NCBI GenBank assembly: GCA_900766355.1
Contig: CAAFVD010000039.1
Location: 1-58,085 of the forward strand
Direction: 5' to 3'
Source of the DNA: Candidatus Gastranaerophilales bacterium
GTDB lineage: Bacteria; Cyanobacteriota; Vampirovibrionia; Gastranaerophilales; Gastranaerophilaceae
Length of the DNA stretch: 58,085 nt
Positions 31,529 to 39,630 of this stretch are shown in pieces (the stretch's first letter is position 1; each line of letters opens with the position of its first letter). The notes under the pieces are model-generated. The model was not told the DNA's origin. It saw only the letters and a list, made by a program, of their open reading frames with translations, and did not search any database. The position numbers and the translations under genes were made by a program.

Positions 31529-31740
31529 TTTGTGTTACCACCTTTCTATCCCTCATAAGAGGAAGAGCCTGCGAACCACCTAGCAGTAATGGAAATTCAC
31601 AGGCTCTTAATATTACTTTGCATAATCTTGCGAATTAGCAAGATGTATGATTTAATACTATTACACCTGCTAGGTGTGCAATTAAGACTTACTCAAACTG
31701 GGTCGGCAAACTTTGTTTAGAGGTCTTTTTTGCTATCCGT
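31529..31740 (-). promoter_or_regulatory. Structured 5' leader of the early operon
   Basis: About 210 bases of untranslated RNA with several stems on the minus strand: ACACCT/AGGTGT, ATCTTGC/GCAAGAT, a 13-bp stem AAGAGCCTGTGAA with TTCGCAGGCTCTT, and CCTC/GAGG next to the ribosome binding site. Such nested hairpins suggest antitermination or translational control. Confidence 0.6.
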
Positions 31741-31746
31741 AATTTC

Positions 31747-31786
31747 ATTATACGACATTATGTCATAAAAGTCAAGACATTTTGTC
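31747..31786 (-). promoter_or_regulatory. Early promoter with two operators
   Basis: Minus strand TTGACT (31770-31775), 17 bases, TATAAT (31747-31752). Two operators overlap it: GACATTATGTC (31754-31764), a perfect palindrome, and GACATTTTGTC (31776-31786), 22 bases apart. One lies in the spacer and one just upstream of the -35, so bound repressor would block the early genes. Confidence 0.8.
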
Positions 31787-31796
31787 ATAAATAAAT

Positions 31797-31824
31797 TTGT
31801 TAATTAATGAAATGCAATTATAGT
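31797..31824 (+). promoter_or_regulatory. Candidate repressor promoter
   Basis: TTGTTA (31797-31802), 16 bases, TATAGT (31819-31824) on the plus strand, 10 bases after the operators and 80 bases before the repressor start. Moderate match. Confidence 0.4.
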
Positions 31825-31904
31825 AAGACGAATCTAACTTAATAAATCTTAATAAATTAGGCAATATTCTATGATTTTTTGACTTTTATAGAAAAAGGAT
31901 AACC

Positions 31905-32603
31905 ATGAAACACAGTGAAATTTTAGAAACTATCACAAACGATACAGGTACTAAGCCAAAACAAAGAGAAATTGCCGAAGCATTAGGAGTCAGTGTTGGA
32001 GTTATTGGCAAAAGAGCGGAAAGAAATATTGATTATTCTGTTGACGAAATGGAAAAAATTTCAAAAGCCTTTGGGGTAGATTTGCTTCAAATTTCTTGGG
32101 TTAAAAGCAAATTATCTGAATCAGACAACAACTTAGAACAAATCAAAAACGAGATTTTAAACAAAAGACTTGATTATCTTGAACAAAAAGATTCATTAGA
32201 GATTGATTATTATCCTGAGGTGTTTGGCTCTTGTGGTACAGGTGTTTTTGTACCGTCAGAAACCAAAGAAAGAATGGAAGTCCCGAAAAGAATCATTAAA
32301 AATTTCAGTACTATCAAGAAGTATTCTGTAATAAACGCATACGGTGACAGTATGCAACCATTTATTCAGGATAAAGATTTACTTGTTGTGGAACATTACA
32401 ACGGAGAACAAATAAAAGATAATAGAGTTTATGTGTTCAGATTTGGGGATAAAATTTTTGTTAAAAGATTAGTCTTGAATATCAATCAACTGATTATTAA
32501 ATCAGACAACAGAGAATATGAACCTATAAAAATTGAATTAGACAATAATTGTGATGTTCAAATCATTGGACAAATTGTAGGACTAATGCGAGGTATGGCA
32601 TGA
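31905..32603 (+). CDS. LexA/CI-type prophage repressor
   Basis: 232 residues. An XRE-type helix-turn-helix (about 15-60, with QREIAEALGVSVGVIGKRAE) is joined to a C-terminal S24 self-cleaving domain: SCGTGVFV (probable Cys110-Gly111 cleavage site), YGDSMQPFI (Ser149) and IFVKRLV (Lys187). It should bind the GACAT-type operators and be cleaved after SOS induction with RecA, releasing the early operon. AAAGGATAACC precedes the ATG. The next gene overlaps its TGA. Confidence 0.95.
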   Translation: MKHSEILETITNDTGTKPKQREIAEALGVSVGVIGKRAERNIDYSVDEMEKISKAFGVDLLQISWVKSKLSESDNNLEQIKNEILNKRLDYLEQKDSLEIDYYPEVFGSCGTGVFVPSETKERMEVPKRIIKNFSTIKKYSVINAYGDSMQPFIQDKDLLVVEHYNGEQIKDNRVYVFRFGDKIFVKRLVLNINQLIIKSDNREYEPIKIELDNNCDVQIIGQIVGLMRGMA

Positions 32604-32989
32604 TGAGTATATTTTCTTACAAAAACATCATTACTGCTTTAGTTTTTATTACTATTTGGTGTGTTTTATCCCTAATTTGGCAAATTCACATATCATCAGA
32701 TACGGGAAATAGATATCAAATTGTAAACTTATCAGACAATACAATTCTTCTCGATAAAAGAACTGGTTTAACTTGGCGAAATGTATGGAATAATAACAAA
32801 GATAAACTTCCAACAAATTGGGAAAGAATGATTTATGAAGATGGTGATATAAGTGTACCTGTTGGAGAACAACAGATAAGAAAACAAGCCATCTGGGATC
32901 AACCGGAAGAAGTTGATTATTCAAAAATGTCAGATACTGAATTAATACGATTAGCGAATGACATGGAGAAAAACAAGAAAAATAAATAA
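32600..32989 (+). CDS. Single-pass membrane protein after the repressor
   Basis: 129 residues. A hydrophobic N-terminal helix (IITALVFITIWCVLSLIWQI) is followed by an outside-type domain with IVNLSDNTILLDKRTGLTWR and a lysine-rich tail. It overlaps the repressor stop, so it is expressed in the lysogen and may be a conversion or superinfection-immunity protein. No family recognised. Confidence 0.7.
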   Translation: MMSIFSYKNIITALVFITIWCVLSLIWQIHISSDTGNRYQIVNLSDNTILLDKRTGLTWRNVWNNNKDKLPTNWERMIYEDGDISVPVGEQQIRKQAIWDQPEEVDYSKMSDTELIRLANDMEKNKKNK

Positions 32990-33030
32990 TATTTTCTTTG
33001 TCAGCGAGTTAATCTTCTAAGGAGTTTAGC

Positions 33031-33333
33031 ATGAAAAAAGTTTTATGTTTATTCTGTTTTTTATCACTATTTACCAATATCGCAGTTTCTGAGCAAGTTC
33101 ACTACGGCTATAATGCTCAAGGCAATTATGTTCCATTATCTATTGGAAATAATCGAATAAATTATGGTTACAATGCACAAGGTAATTATGTGCCAACATC
33201 TATCGGAAACAGTCGAATAAACTATGGGTATAATGCTCAAGGAAGTTATGTTCCTACATCAATAGGTAATCAACAAATACACTATGGATATAATGCCGTA
33301 GGTGATTATGTACCAATGTATATTGGAGAATAG
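33031..33333 (+). CDS. Secreted protein with four 21-residue YGYNAQG repeats
   Basis: 100 residues. A signal peptide (MKKVLCLFCFLSLFTNIAVS) is followed by four tandem copies of a 21-residue unit of the form YGYNAQGNYVPxSIGNxRIx (ending with a shorter copy). The units are nearly identical at protein and DNA level. It is expressed in the lysogen region and should be exported. The repeat looks like a self-assembling surface or adhesive module. GAAGGAG-like site precedes the ATG. Confidence 0.8.
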   Translation: MKKVLCLFCFLSLFTNIAVSEQVHYGYNAQGNYVPLSIGNNRINYGYNAQGNYVPTSIGNSRINYGYNAQGSYVPTSIGNQQIHYGYNAVGDYVPMYIGE

Positions 33334-33341
33334 GAAATCTT

Positions 33342-33512
33342 ATGTTTTACGAAGATAACAATTTGTTCAAAAAACTTATGGAAGATGATGAAGATTATCA
33401 GAACTCAAAGAAAGATATAGCAAAATTCAACAAAGAAAATCCTAAACTTGCACAAACATTCTTTGATTCTGACGAATCTACTTCTTATACTTGCCTAGAT
33501 GAAGAAAACTAA
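33342..33512 (+). CDS. Small acidic protein
   Basis: 56 residues (ATG 33342, TAA 33510), starting MFYEDNNLFKKLMEDDEDY and ending SYTCLDEEN. It lies 8 bases after the repeat protein. Acidic and hydrophilic, no motif. Weak AGGA site. Confidence 0.5.
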   Translation: MFYEDNNLFKKLMEDDEDYQNSKKDIAKFNKENPKLAQTFFDSDESTSYTCLDEEN

Positions 33513-33588
33513 AAAAGATAAACCTAAAAATATTACTTATACTTATTCTTATACTTATTCTTATACTTATTCTTATACTTATTCTTAA
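33499..33588 (+). other. Possible 29-residue peptide ending in TYSY repeats
   Basis: An ATG at 33499 opens a frame beginning MKKTKKDKPKNI followed by about four TYSY units and a TAA at 33586. It lies over the 12-base tandem repeat. No ribosome binding site is evident, so translation is doubtful. Confidence 0.25.
33535..33588 (+). repeat. 12-base tandem repeat, about four copies
   Basis: The unit ACTTATTCTTAT is repeated four times (33541-33588, last copy cut by two bases) with a related half copy before. It could be a polymerase-slippage region. Confidence 0.9.
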
Positions 33589-33631
33589 GGTTATTTTAAG
33601 ATAACATCTCAAAATAACCAATGGTTATTTT
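33589..33631. repeat. Alternating GGTTATTTT / AAAATAACC copies
   Basis: GGTTATTTT at 33589-33597, its reverse complement at 33611-33619 and GGTTATTTT again at 33623-33631. The middle copy can pair with either outer copy, giving two mutually exclusive hairpins. Confidence 0.75.
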
Positions 33632-33694
33632 ATAGTTGTTGTTATTCGTTGTAACAAATTTAGCAGAAGTACTGATTTTTATGAAGACATACTG

Positions 33695-33700
33695 TATAAT
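33695..33700 (+). promoter_or_regulatory. Candidate late promoter -10 box
   Basis: TATAAT at 33695-33700 lies 64 bases before the next gene and upstream of the rightward late block. No good -35 is visible, so activation by a phage protein is possible. Confidence 0.4.
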
Positions 33701-33763
33701 GGTTATGTGTGGAAGGCTCAGGTTCAGTAGGCATTATAGAGAATATGTAAGTCCGAAAATACT

Positions 33764-34186
33764 ATGAATTCCCAAATACAATACTACTATGTCCATAGTA
33801 AAAGAGGAGAGTGTCCGAGGAACTGTTGTACAACATTCAATGCGAAAGATAGTTACAATCTTGAATCAAAAGGATATATGGAGAGAATCTTAGAGAGTGG
33901 TTTCTGTCCAAAGTGTGGAGTTTGGGTAGTTACAATCTGCAAGAAAGATTATAACGGAAATTGGACCTATGAAACGGCGAAACGCAAAAAAGCGTTAAAC
34001 CTATTCAATCAACATAAGCCTGACATAATTGGGGATATTATAAAAAATATAAAATACGGCAACCATTCCAATATGGGATTCCGTTACGGGGAAAATGTTG
34101 AAATCAGGAACTGCAAAGGAGAAAAATCAATCCGACAATACGCAGTCGATTTCAACGGAACAAAAGAATTGATTCATACTATTTAA
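33764..34186 (+). CDS. Zinc-binding protein at the head of the late block
   Basis: 140 residues with two CxxC-type groups (GECPRNCCTT and SGFCPKCGVWVV), suggesting a zinc finger. The C-terminal part is basic. As the only regulator-like gene between the lysogeny and late blocks, it could be a late transcription activator, but no family match is recognised. No clear ribosome binding site; a terminator follows. Confidence 0.65.
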   Translation: MNSQIQYYYVHSKRGECPRNCCTTFNAKDSYNLESKGYMERILESGFCPKCGVWVVTICKKDYNGNWTYETAKRKKALNLFNQHKPDIIGDIIKNIKYGNHSNMGFRYGENVEIRNCKGEKSIRQYAVDFNGTKELIHTI

Positions 34187-34235
34187 TACGATACACATAT
34201 ATTTATACTTACTAAAGTGATTGAGATGCTATCTT

Positions 34236-34257
34236 GCCGACATTTAGTCGGCTTTTT
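34236..34257 (+). terminator. Terminator before the packaging genes
   Basis: GCCGAC/GTCGGC stem with an ATTTA loop and five T. It closes the preceding zinc-protein transcript. Confidence 0.85.
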
Positions 34258-34280
34258 ATTATTAAAAAAAATGAGGAAGA

Positions 34281-34511
34281 ATGTTTAAAGCATTATTACG
34301 ATTTATATTATTTATTTGTCCTTGCTATATATTGGCAGGGATTTCGTACATTTTATTTGACAGACAAGAAATTACAGGAACGACAATTCAAACAAGACGG
34401 TTTCGTAACCAGGACTTAAAAAAACAAATTCTGCAACAGTATCTACAGAAATGCTTTAAACAGGTTAATAAAGTTGAAGAAGTGAGCATAGATGAGAAAC
34501 GATTGGATTAA
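34281..34511 (+). CDS. Small membrane protein
   Basis: 76 residues: a hydrophobic N-terminal helix (ALLRFILFICPCYILAGISY) followed by a basic tail. GAGG lies four bases before the ATG. Its end overlaps the small-terminase-like gene by 20 bases. Unknown function. Confidence 0.6.
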   Translation: MFKALLRFILFICPCYILAGISYILFDRQEITGTTIQTRRFRNQDLKKQILQQYLQKCFKQVNKVEEVSIDEKRLD

Positions 34512-34959
34512 GATAAAAAACTATTATATTCATCACGAAATATCACTTGAAGATTTGGCAAAGAGATACAAAGTATCGGCTTCGGCTGTAAACAAGCATT
34601 GTAGGCTTGAAAGCTGGGTAAAGCAAAAGGAAGAAAAGAAGAAAGAAATTGACAAAGAAGTATCAGAACGAACAAAAAAATCAGTTATAGATAAAAAAGT
34701 TGCCGTAAATGAAAAGCACAATGAACTGTTCAGTAAAGGATTAGAGGTGGCGGAACTGTTATTGAATCAGTATTTAGAAGAACTGCACAAAGGGAAAAAG
34801 AAAACAAAAGCGAGTGCTTATAATCTTGACTTTATTATGAAGGCAATAGGCAACGCTCAAAAGGGTCAAAGGCTTTCTTTGAATATAGATAAAGAAGAAA
34901 CTTTAAATGTAGAACCAGAAGTTAAAATCATCAACGGAATTGATTTAAACAATATTTAA
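34492..34959 (+). CDS. Small terminase subunit-like protein
   Basis: 155 residues. A helix-turn-helix (about 12-42: HHEISLEDLAKRYKVSASAVN) is followed by a long charged helix and a C-terminal tail ending NGIDLNNI, the layout of phage terminase small subunits, which recognise pac/cos DNA and feed the large subunit. It lies directly before the portal, but no large terminase lies between them. Confidence 0.7.
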   Translation: MRNDWIKIKNYYIHHEISLEDLAKRYKVSASAVNKHCRLESWVKQKEEKKKEIDKEVSERTKKSVIDKKVAVNEKHNELFSKGLEVAELLLNQYLEELHKGKKKTKASAYNLDFIMKAIGNAQKGQRLSLNIDKEETLNVEPEVKIINGIDLNNI

Positions 34960-34997
34960 AGTGGTGGCAAAATGACACGAAAAGAAGGGGTAAATAG

Positions 34998-35143
34998 TGG
35001 CAGATTTAATCAAAAAAAATATAAGAATTACACCTAAAATGAAGGACTACATTGTTTCTTTGAGCAATTATCTAAAAATATCAGAAAATGACGCCGTAAA
35101 AATGATATTTTTCGAATATATGATGAACCACAAAAGAGGTTAA
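34998..35143 (+). CDS. Short ribbon-helix-helix-like frame before the portal
   Basis: A GTG behind GAAGGGG opens a stretch starting MADLIKKNIRI with KDYIVSLSNYLKISENDAVK further on, the pattern of a short ribbon-helix-helix protein of about 48 residues ending just before the portal. Reading through an A-rich run makes the frame and exact end uncertain by one base. Confidence 0.35.
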
Positions 35144-35149
35144 TAATAA

Positions 35150-37039
35150 ATGAGTTTTGAATACATTACAGAGAAAGAAGAAAAGAAAACTTTATCCAAA
35201 GAGCAAATCAAGCAGCTTGCAGAAAGAATTGCTTCTGACTTTGAAAATTATAATTACAGACGCTCGCAAAATCTTGACCAATCAGAAGCGTTGATAAAAG
35301 AAATTTTCTTCAAAAAAGATTTTACCAAAAAATCAGAAAAAGTTACTGATAATGACAAGTACGAATCTTGGAAAACAAAAGTTAAGATGTGCAAAAGTTA
35401 CATGTTTTACCAAGTCTTGAAAGCGTTTATTTGGAAAAATGTTTACGCAAACACAAATTCAATGTTTGATGTTGCAGGTGAAAATCAAGAATCTGACAAC
35501 GATTCCAACAAACAAAAAGCAGCTCTTGTCGATATCTTCGACAAAATGGATTATCCTAAAACCTGCGATAAAATTATCGATTATGCTCTACTTCATGGCG
35601 AGATAATTTCATTTGTTGCTTGGAAAAAGAAATCTCAAGAGTTCAGAAAACTTATTACTGCAGAAGATTTGGAAAATCCAAAAGCACAAGAAGCTCTTGC
35701 CAAAGGAAAATATCATTTTATTGATGAAAAACAAATATATGATAATCCTTTCATTTATCCAGTAAATCCTGCGAACTTTGTATTTGATGTTGCTCAAAAA
35801 GAAAACTGGGACGATTGCCCTAAAATTTATAAATCGTACAAAGTTCCTGATGATATTATTAATAATAAATACTATAAAATTTCAAAAGAAGTTGCTAGTG
35901 AAATTAGAAGTGAAGTTGATACAGATGTAGTTGCTTCAGCTTCTCAACTTAATGAAGATTTAGAAACAAAAACAAGTAACTCTAAAACAGTTGAAGTTCT
36001 TGAGCATTGGGGCAACCTCACATTAAAGGACGGTACAGTATTGAAGAACTGGCATGTTGTTGTAGTTGCAAGGAAACATATTGTACGATTTGAAAAGAAT
36101 AGAAGAATTATAAATCCGTTTACTTATGGTTCTTGGGTTAATGACCCTGAAACAGGTAGAGGGATTTCTCCATTATATTGCGTTCTTCCTCTTGCTCAAC
36201 TGCAAGAAGATTTAATGAACAGAACTTGCGATATGCAAACTTTAGCAGAAAATCCACCAATCTATGCACCTGAAGGGTTCTTTGACGAAGATGAGATAAA
36301 ATTGTATCCAGGAAAAGTAATTGAGTTCGGGGATAATCTTTCACCTGGTCAAATTAAAGCTATGGAGTTTGCAGTATCTGTATTTTTGCAAGATGTAACT
36401 TTCTTGTCTGACTTAATGGCAGAAGTATCAGGAATATTTCCAAATATGGCAGGTGCAGATGAAAGCAAGGCTAAAACTGCTACAGAAATATCAACAAAAG
36501 CACAAGGACAATTAACTCGTCTTTCAATGTTAATTGACACAATTAATCAAGATTTAATTGTTGAAGATGTAAAAAAAGTTGCCAAGCTATGTGCAGATTT
36601 CAAAACAGGTAATGAAGATATCTTCATTGATAATGGCAATAATAAAGAGACAATTACAATTACAGACCAAATAAGACAAGCAGATTACAAATATACTTAT
36701 TCGGACAGAACAGCAACAACTGAACGCAGTAACAAAGCTGATTTAGTTGCTCAATCTGTAGAAAGATTCGCTAAATTTGTTCCATTGAATGTACCAGAAG
36801 TATTCACTTGGTATATGGAACAAAAAGATATTGAAAACCCTGAAAGATTTTTACAACAACAAAACACAATTCCTTTAGAAGTTCAGCAAATAATGATGAA
36901 CGACCCTAATCTCAGGGCAATTATTGAAGGTTTATCACAGCAGGTAGAAGTACAAAAGAATGGAAACACCTCTCAAGAAAACGTACAAAATGTAAGGCCT
37001 GACGCAAGTATTCCACAAGCAGCCAACACTTTAGAATAG
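35150..37039 (+). CDS. Phage portal protein
   Basis: 629 residues. The portal ring at one capsid vertex passes DNA during packaging and ejection. The sequence has the family layout: helical N-terminus, KMCKSYMFYQVLKAFIWKNVYA, a central strand-rich part with VLEHWGNLTLKDG and GRGISPLYCVLPLAQLQEDLMNRT, and a long helical C-terminus with ETATEISTKAQGQ-like crown sequence (KTATEISTKAQGQLTRL). Size fits podovirus portals. No signal peptide. Confidence 0.92.
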   Translation: MSFEYITEKEEKKTLSKEQIKQLAERIASDFENYNYRRSQNLDQSEALIKEIFFKKDFTKKSEKVTDNDKYESWKTKVKMCKSYMFYQVLKAFIWKNVYANTNSMFDVAGENQESDNDSNKQKAALVDIFDKMDYPKTCDKIIDYALLHGEIISFVAWKKKSQEFRKLITAEDLENPKAQEALAKGKYHFIDEKQIYDNPFIYPVNPANFVFDVAQKENWDDCPKIYKSYKVPDDIINNKYYKISKEVASEIRSEVDTDVVASASQLNEDLETKTSNSKTVEVLEHWGNLTLKDGTVLKNWHVVVVARKHIVRFEKNRRIINPFTYGSWVNDPETGRGISPLYCVLPLAQLQEDLMNRTCDMQTLAENPPIYAPEGFFDEDEIKLYPGKVIEFGDNLSPGQIKAMEFAVSVFLQDVTFLSDLMAEVSGIFPNMAGADESKAKTATEISTKAQGQLTRLSMLIDTINQDLIVEDVKKVAKLCADFKTGNEDIFIDNGNNKETITITDQIRQADYKYTYSDRTATTERSNKADLVAQSVERFAKFVPLNVPEVFTWYMEQKDIENPERFLQQQNTIPLEVQQIMMNDPNLRAIIEGLSQQVEVQKNGNTSQENVQNVRPDASIPQAANTLE

Positions 37040-37095
37040 GGATTTTATATTTATTTTTGGGAATACCTACGTGCGTAGCACCAATGGAGTAATTA

Positions 37096-37305
37096 ATGGA
37101 CGAAAAAGAATTCGATTTAAAGCTTCGCAAATGTGAACTTGCGAAGTCTGAAACTTGGAAAGATATAAGAACTCATCAACTAGAGATGATTATCGGCTTT
37201 GCTAAAAACAATTACGAAGGAAATGACATAAGAGCAATGCTTAAACTAATCGGCAAAACTGATGAGTGGGTAGAAGATTTTAAGAAAGTACAGAGTAAAA
37301 GATAG
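37096..37305 (+). CDS. Small structural-region protein
   Basis: 69 residues, charged helix (EKEFDLKLRKCELAKSETW). GGAG lies six bases before the ATG. It is located between portal and scaffold; unknown role. Confidence 0.6.
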   Translation: MDEKEFDLKLRKCELAKSETWKDIRTHQLEMIIGFAKNNYEGNDIRAMLKLIGKTDEWVEDFKKVQSKR

Positions 37306-37314
37306 GAGATAGTA

Positions 37315-38232
37315 ATGGATAACGAAGCTGTAGAAAATGATGTAATTGATACGCAAACAGACAACTCCGAAGTTGAAAATCAGCAAGAGCCGTCAAATGA
37401 CGATAACTCTCAAGAAGGTAATCAACAACAAGAGCCTGAAAAGAACGAATCAGATATTGAAATCCAAAGCAAGTTTGCAACATTGGAAGAAGCAACCAAA
37501 GGTTATTCTGAATTAGAGAAGAAATTGGGGCAACAATCCAATGAACTTGGGGAGTTAAGAAAACAAGCACAGAAAGCAGCAGAATTAGAAGAAAAATTTG
37601 CACAAATGCAGTTGCAAGAAGCAAATGATAAAGGCTTTGATACTATTTCAGCTTATCAAAACTCTAAAGAATTAGCGAACTTTACTGCAGATGAGTATCA
37701 AAAACACATCAAAGAAGTAGATTATCCTGAAGAAATGGAAAGACTACTTGCAGAATATCGTAACAATCCGAGTGATGAGCTATTGGAGACAATAGAATCA
37801 CAATTCTCGGTCGATACTATCAAAAAAGTTGCAGGTCAAAACGAGATTTTTAAAGGACAACTTCAAGCAAAAGAAAATGAAGCCCTTAAACAAGAAATTG
37901 AGTTATCTGCTAAAAACTATCTTAACGAAAATGTCAACAAATACATTGAAGAATTTAAAAACCCTGCATTTGCTGCACTCTATGGCGAAGCTTTTCGTGC
38001 ATATGGTTGCAATTTGCAGACTGATAAATTCGTGTCGTTGATGAAAGAATATGCTAACTCCGTTTTGAAGGCTAACGGTATTAAAAATGGTATTGTCAAA
38101 GAAAATACAAACGAAACTGACGAAATTGCAGGATTACATTCAGCAAACAGAAATGCCGTCACTGGAAGTGGAAAATCACTTCTTCAAATGTCTGATAAGG
38201 AGTTAGACGAAAGATTATCACAACTAATATAG
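37315..38232 (+). CDS. Scaffolding protein
   Basis: 305 residues, strongly acidic and Glu/Gln-rich at the N-terminus (QQEPSNDDNSQEGNQQQE) with a long coiled coil (LGELRKQAQKAAELEEKFAQM) and a basic C-terminus. Position between portal and capsid, and composition, are those of a procapsid scaffold that leaves after assembly. Confidence 0.85.
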   Translation: MDNEAVENDVIDTQTDNSEVENQQEPSNDDNSQEGNQQQEPEKNESDIEIQSKFATLEEATKGYSELEKKLGQQSNELGELRKQAQKAAELEEKFAQMQLQEANDKGFDTISAYQNSKELANFTADEYQKHIKEVDYPEEMERLLAEYRNNPSDELLETIESQFSVDTIKKVAGQNEIFKGQLQAKENEALKQEIELSAKNYLNENVNKYIEEFKNPAFAALYGEAFRAYGCNLQTDKFVSLMKEYANSVLKANGIKNGIVKENTNETDEIAGLHSANRNAVTGSGKSLLQMSDKELDERLSQLI

Positions 38233-38243
38233 GAGATTGAAAT

Positions 38244-39140
38244 ATGGCTATAGAACAATTAATAAAAAGCGCTTTTTCTCAGGCTTTTAGCAAATACATC
38301 TATGATGAAATGGTTATTGGTAAATTAGCACATACCGAGTTTAAAACAAATAAAGGCAAAGGTGATGAAGTTGATGTTGTTATGCCTGGTATGGTAACAA
38401 CATTTACTTATGACGGTGGAGATTTACCTGAAGCTGAAGCTGTAACAACTTCTGTTGCAAAAATCAAGTTAGATAAGGGTATGGCTGTTCACTTCAAGCT
38501 AAAAAGAATTGAAGAAGATATGATTAAAAACGCAGCTACCGAAGAAGACCAAGTAAAACTTATCAAAAATTACACTCAAGACGCAATTAAACAATTTGCG
38601 GCAAGGGTTGATAAGGCTTATGGTGGTTTATATACTCGTGCAGGTCATTATGTTGACAATTCTGGCGAAGCAATCACATTGACACCAAAATTAGCTAAAG
38701 AAATTCTAGCTTATATGCAAGCAGAATTTCAAAAAGGTGACGGTAAAGGTCATACGAATTGGGTTGATGATGAAATGCTTTGTATTGTACCACCTGAATA
38801 TCAATATTATCTAGGACGACTTGATAATTTCTTCCAAGATGTTGAATCAGGACATAAAAAAGTCGAAAAAGGTTATATCGGTAAGTTGCATGGTTGGGAT
38901 ATTGCAGTATCAAACAACTTGACGCGTAATGCTGACGGTACAATTTATCCACTATTCGGTTTAAGAAATAGAACTCTTGCAGGTGGAGTAACCAAAAATC
39001 TTAACATGCAAAACTATGTCCCTGAAAAGAACTTCGATACCAACTATAAAGGTTATTCTTTGTATGGTGTTGGCGCACCTCGTGCAGATTTCTTAGGTGC
39101 TGTTAAAATTAAAGCGCCTTTGGCACTAGACTTGACATAA
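38244..39140 (+). CDS. Major capsid protein
   Basis: 298 residues with an HK97-like pattern: N-arm, an E-loop-like FTYDGGDLPEAEAV, a long spine helix (TEEDQVKLIKNYTQDAIKQF), a P domain and a final strand. GYSLYGVGAPRADFLGAVKIKAPL closes the protein. It forms the icosahedral head. It follows the scaffold by 11 bases and is followed by a terminator. Confidence 0.9.
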   Translation: MAIEQLIKSAFSQAFSKYIYDEMVIGKLAHTEFKTNKGKGDEVDVVMPGMVTTFTYDGGDLPEAEAVTTSVAKIKLDKGMAVHFKLKRIEEDMIKNAATEEDQVKLIKNYTQDAIKQFAARVDKAYGGLYTRAGHYVDNSGEAITLTPKLAKEILAYMQAEFQKGDGKGHTNWVDDEMLCIVPPEYQYYLGRLDNFFQDVESGHKKVEKGYIGKLHGWDIAVSNNLTRNADGTIYPLFGLRNRTLAGGVTKNLNMQNYVPEKNFDTNYKGYSLYGVGAPRADFLGAVKIKAPLALDLT

Positions 39141-39153
39141 TGCCTCTCATAAT

Positions 39154-39177
39154 AAAGAGGGATTTATTCCCTCTTTT
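39154..39177 (+). terminator. Terminator after the capsid gene
   Basis: AAAGAGGGA/TCCCTCTTT stem with a 5-base loop and T run. It may boost capsid-over-downstream expression. Confidence 0.75.
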
Positions 39178-39207
39178 ACCGTTTAGACAAAATAAGGAGA
39201 TTAAGAT

Positions 39208-39585
39208 ATGACAACAGAAATTGAAGTAAAACTACCTGCTATTGACGCAACAAAATCAATCGAAGTTGCGAGTTTCACACCTGACACTATTGCTGCAGAT
39301 ATGAAAATCAAAGACGCTTTGAAAAATAAAAACAATTCGTTAGTGATTGTCGTTGTTTGTACTACTGCAGGTACTGTGACAGTGAAAGCAGGTAACAATA
39401 ATCCTAATGCAATGTTAGGTGATTTAACTATTGCCGTTGCTATAGGTACAAATGTTATCAGGCTTCAAGATATTTCACGATTTGAAAATCGAGATGGTTC
39501 TATCAATTTAACAAGTGCAACTGCCGTTGGTACAATTTTTGCAACAGCAAAAAGAGCAGGTATCACACCAGCAGCACTTCAATAA
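39208..39585 (+). CDS. Head decoration-like protein
   Basis: 125 residues, strand-rich with alternating Val/Thr/Ala (SLVIVVVCTTAGTVTVKAGN) and no cysteine cluster. Its place between the capsid gene and the adaptor, each behind a terminator, fits a capsid decoration or stabilising protein. No family match is claimed. Confidence 0.6.
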   Translation: MTTEIEVKLPAIDATKSIEVASFTPDTIAADMKIKDALKNKNNSLVIVVVCTTAGTVTVKAGNNNPNAMLGDLTIAVAIGTNVIRLQDISRFENRDGSINLTSATAVGTIFATAKRAGITPAALQ

Positions 39586-39587
39586 TT

Positions 39588-39612
39588 TTAGAGAGGGGAA
39601 ACCCTCTCTTTC
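39588..39612 (+). terminator. Terminator after the decoration-like gene
   Basis: AGAGAGGG/CCCTCTCT stem around a GAAA-type loop, followed by a T-rich stretch. Confidence 0.7.
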
Positions 39613-39630
39613 TTAGTATAAGGAGAAAAT

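Noticed and set aside
33535..33588. Tandem repeat as a CRISPR array
   Set aside because: The 12-base units are contiguous, with no spacers.
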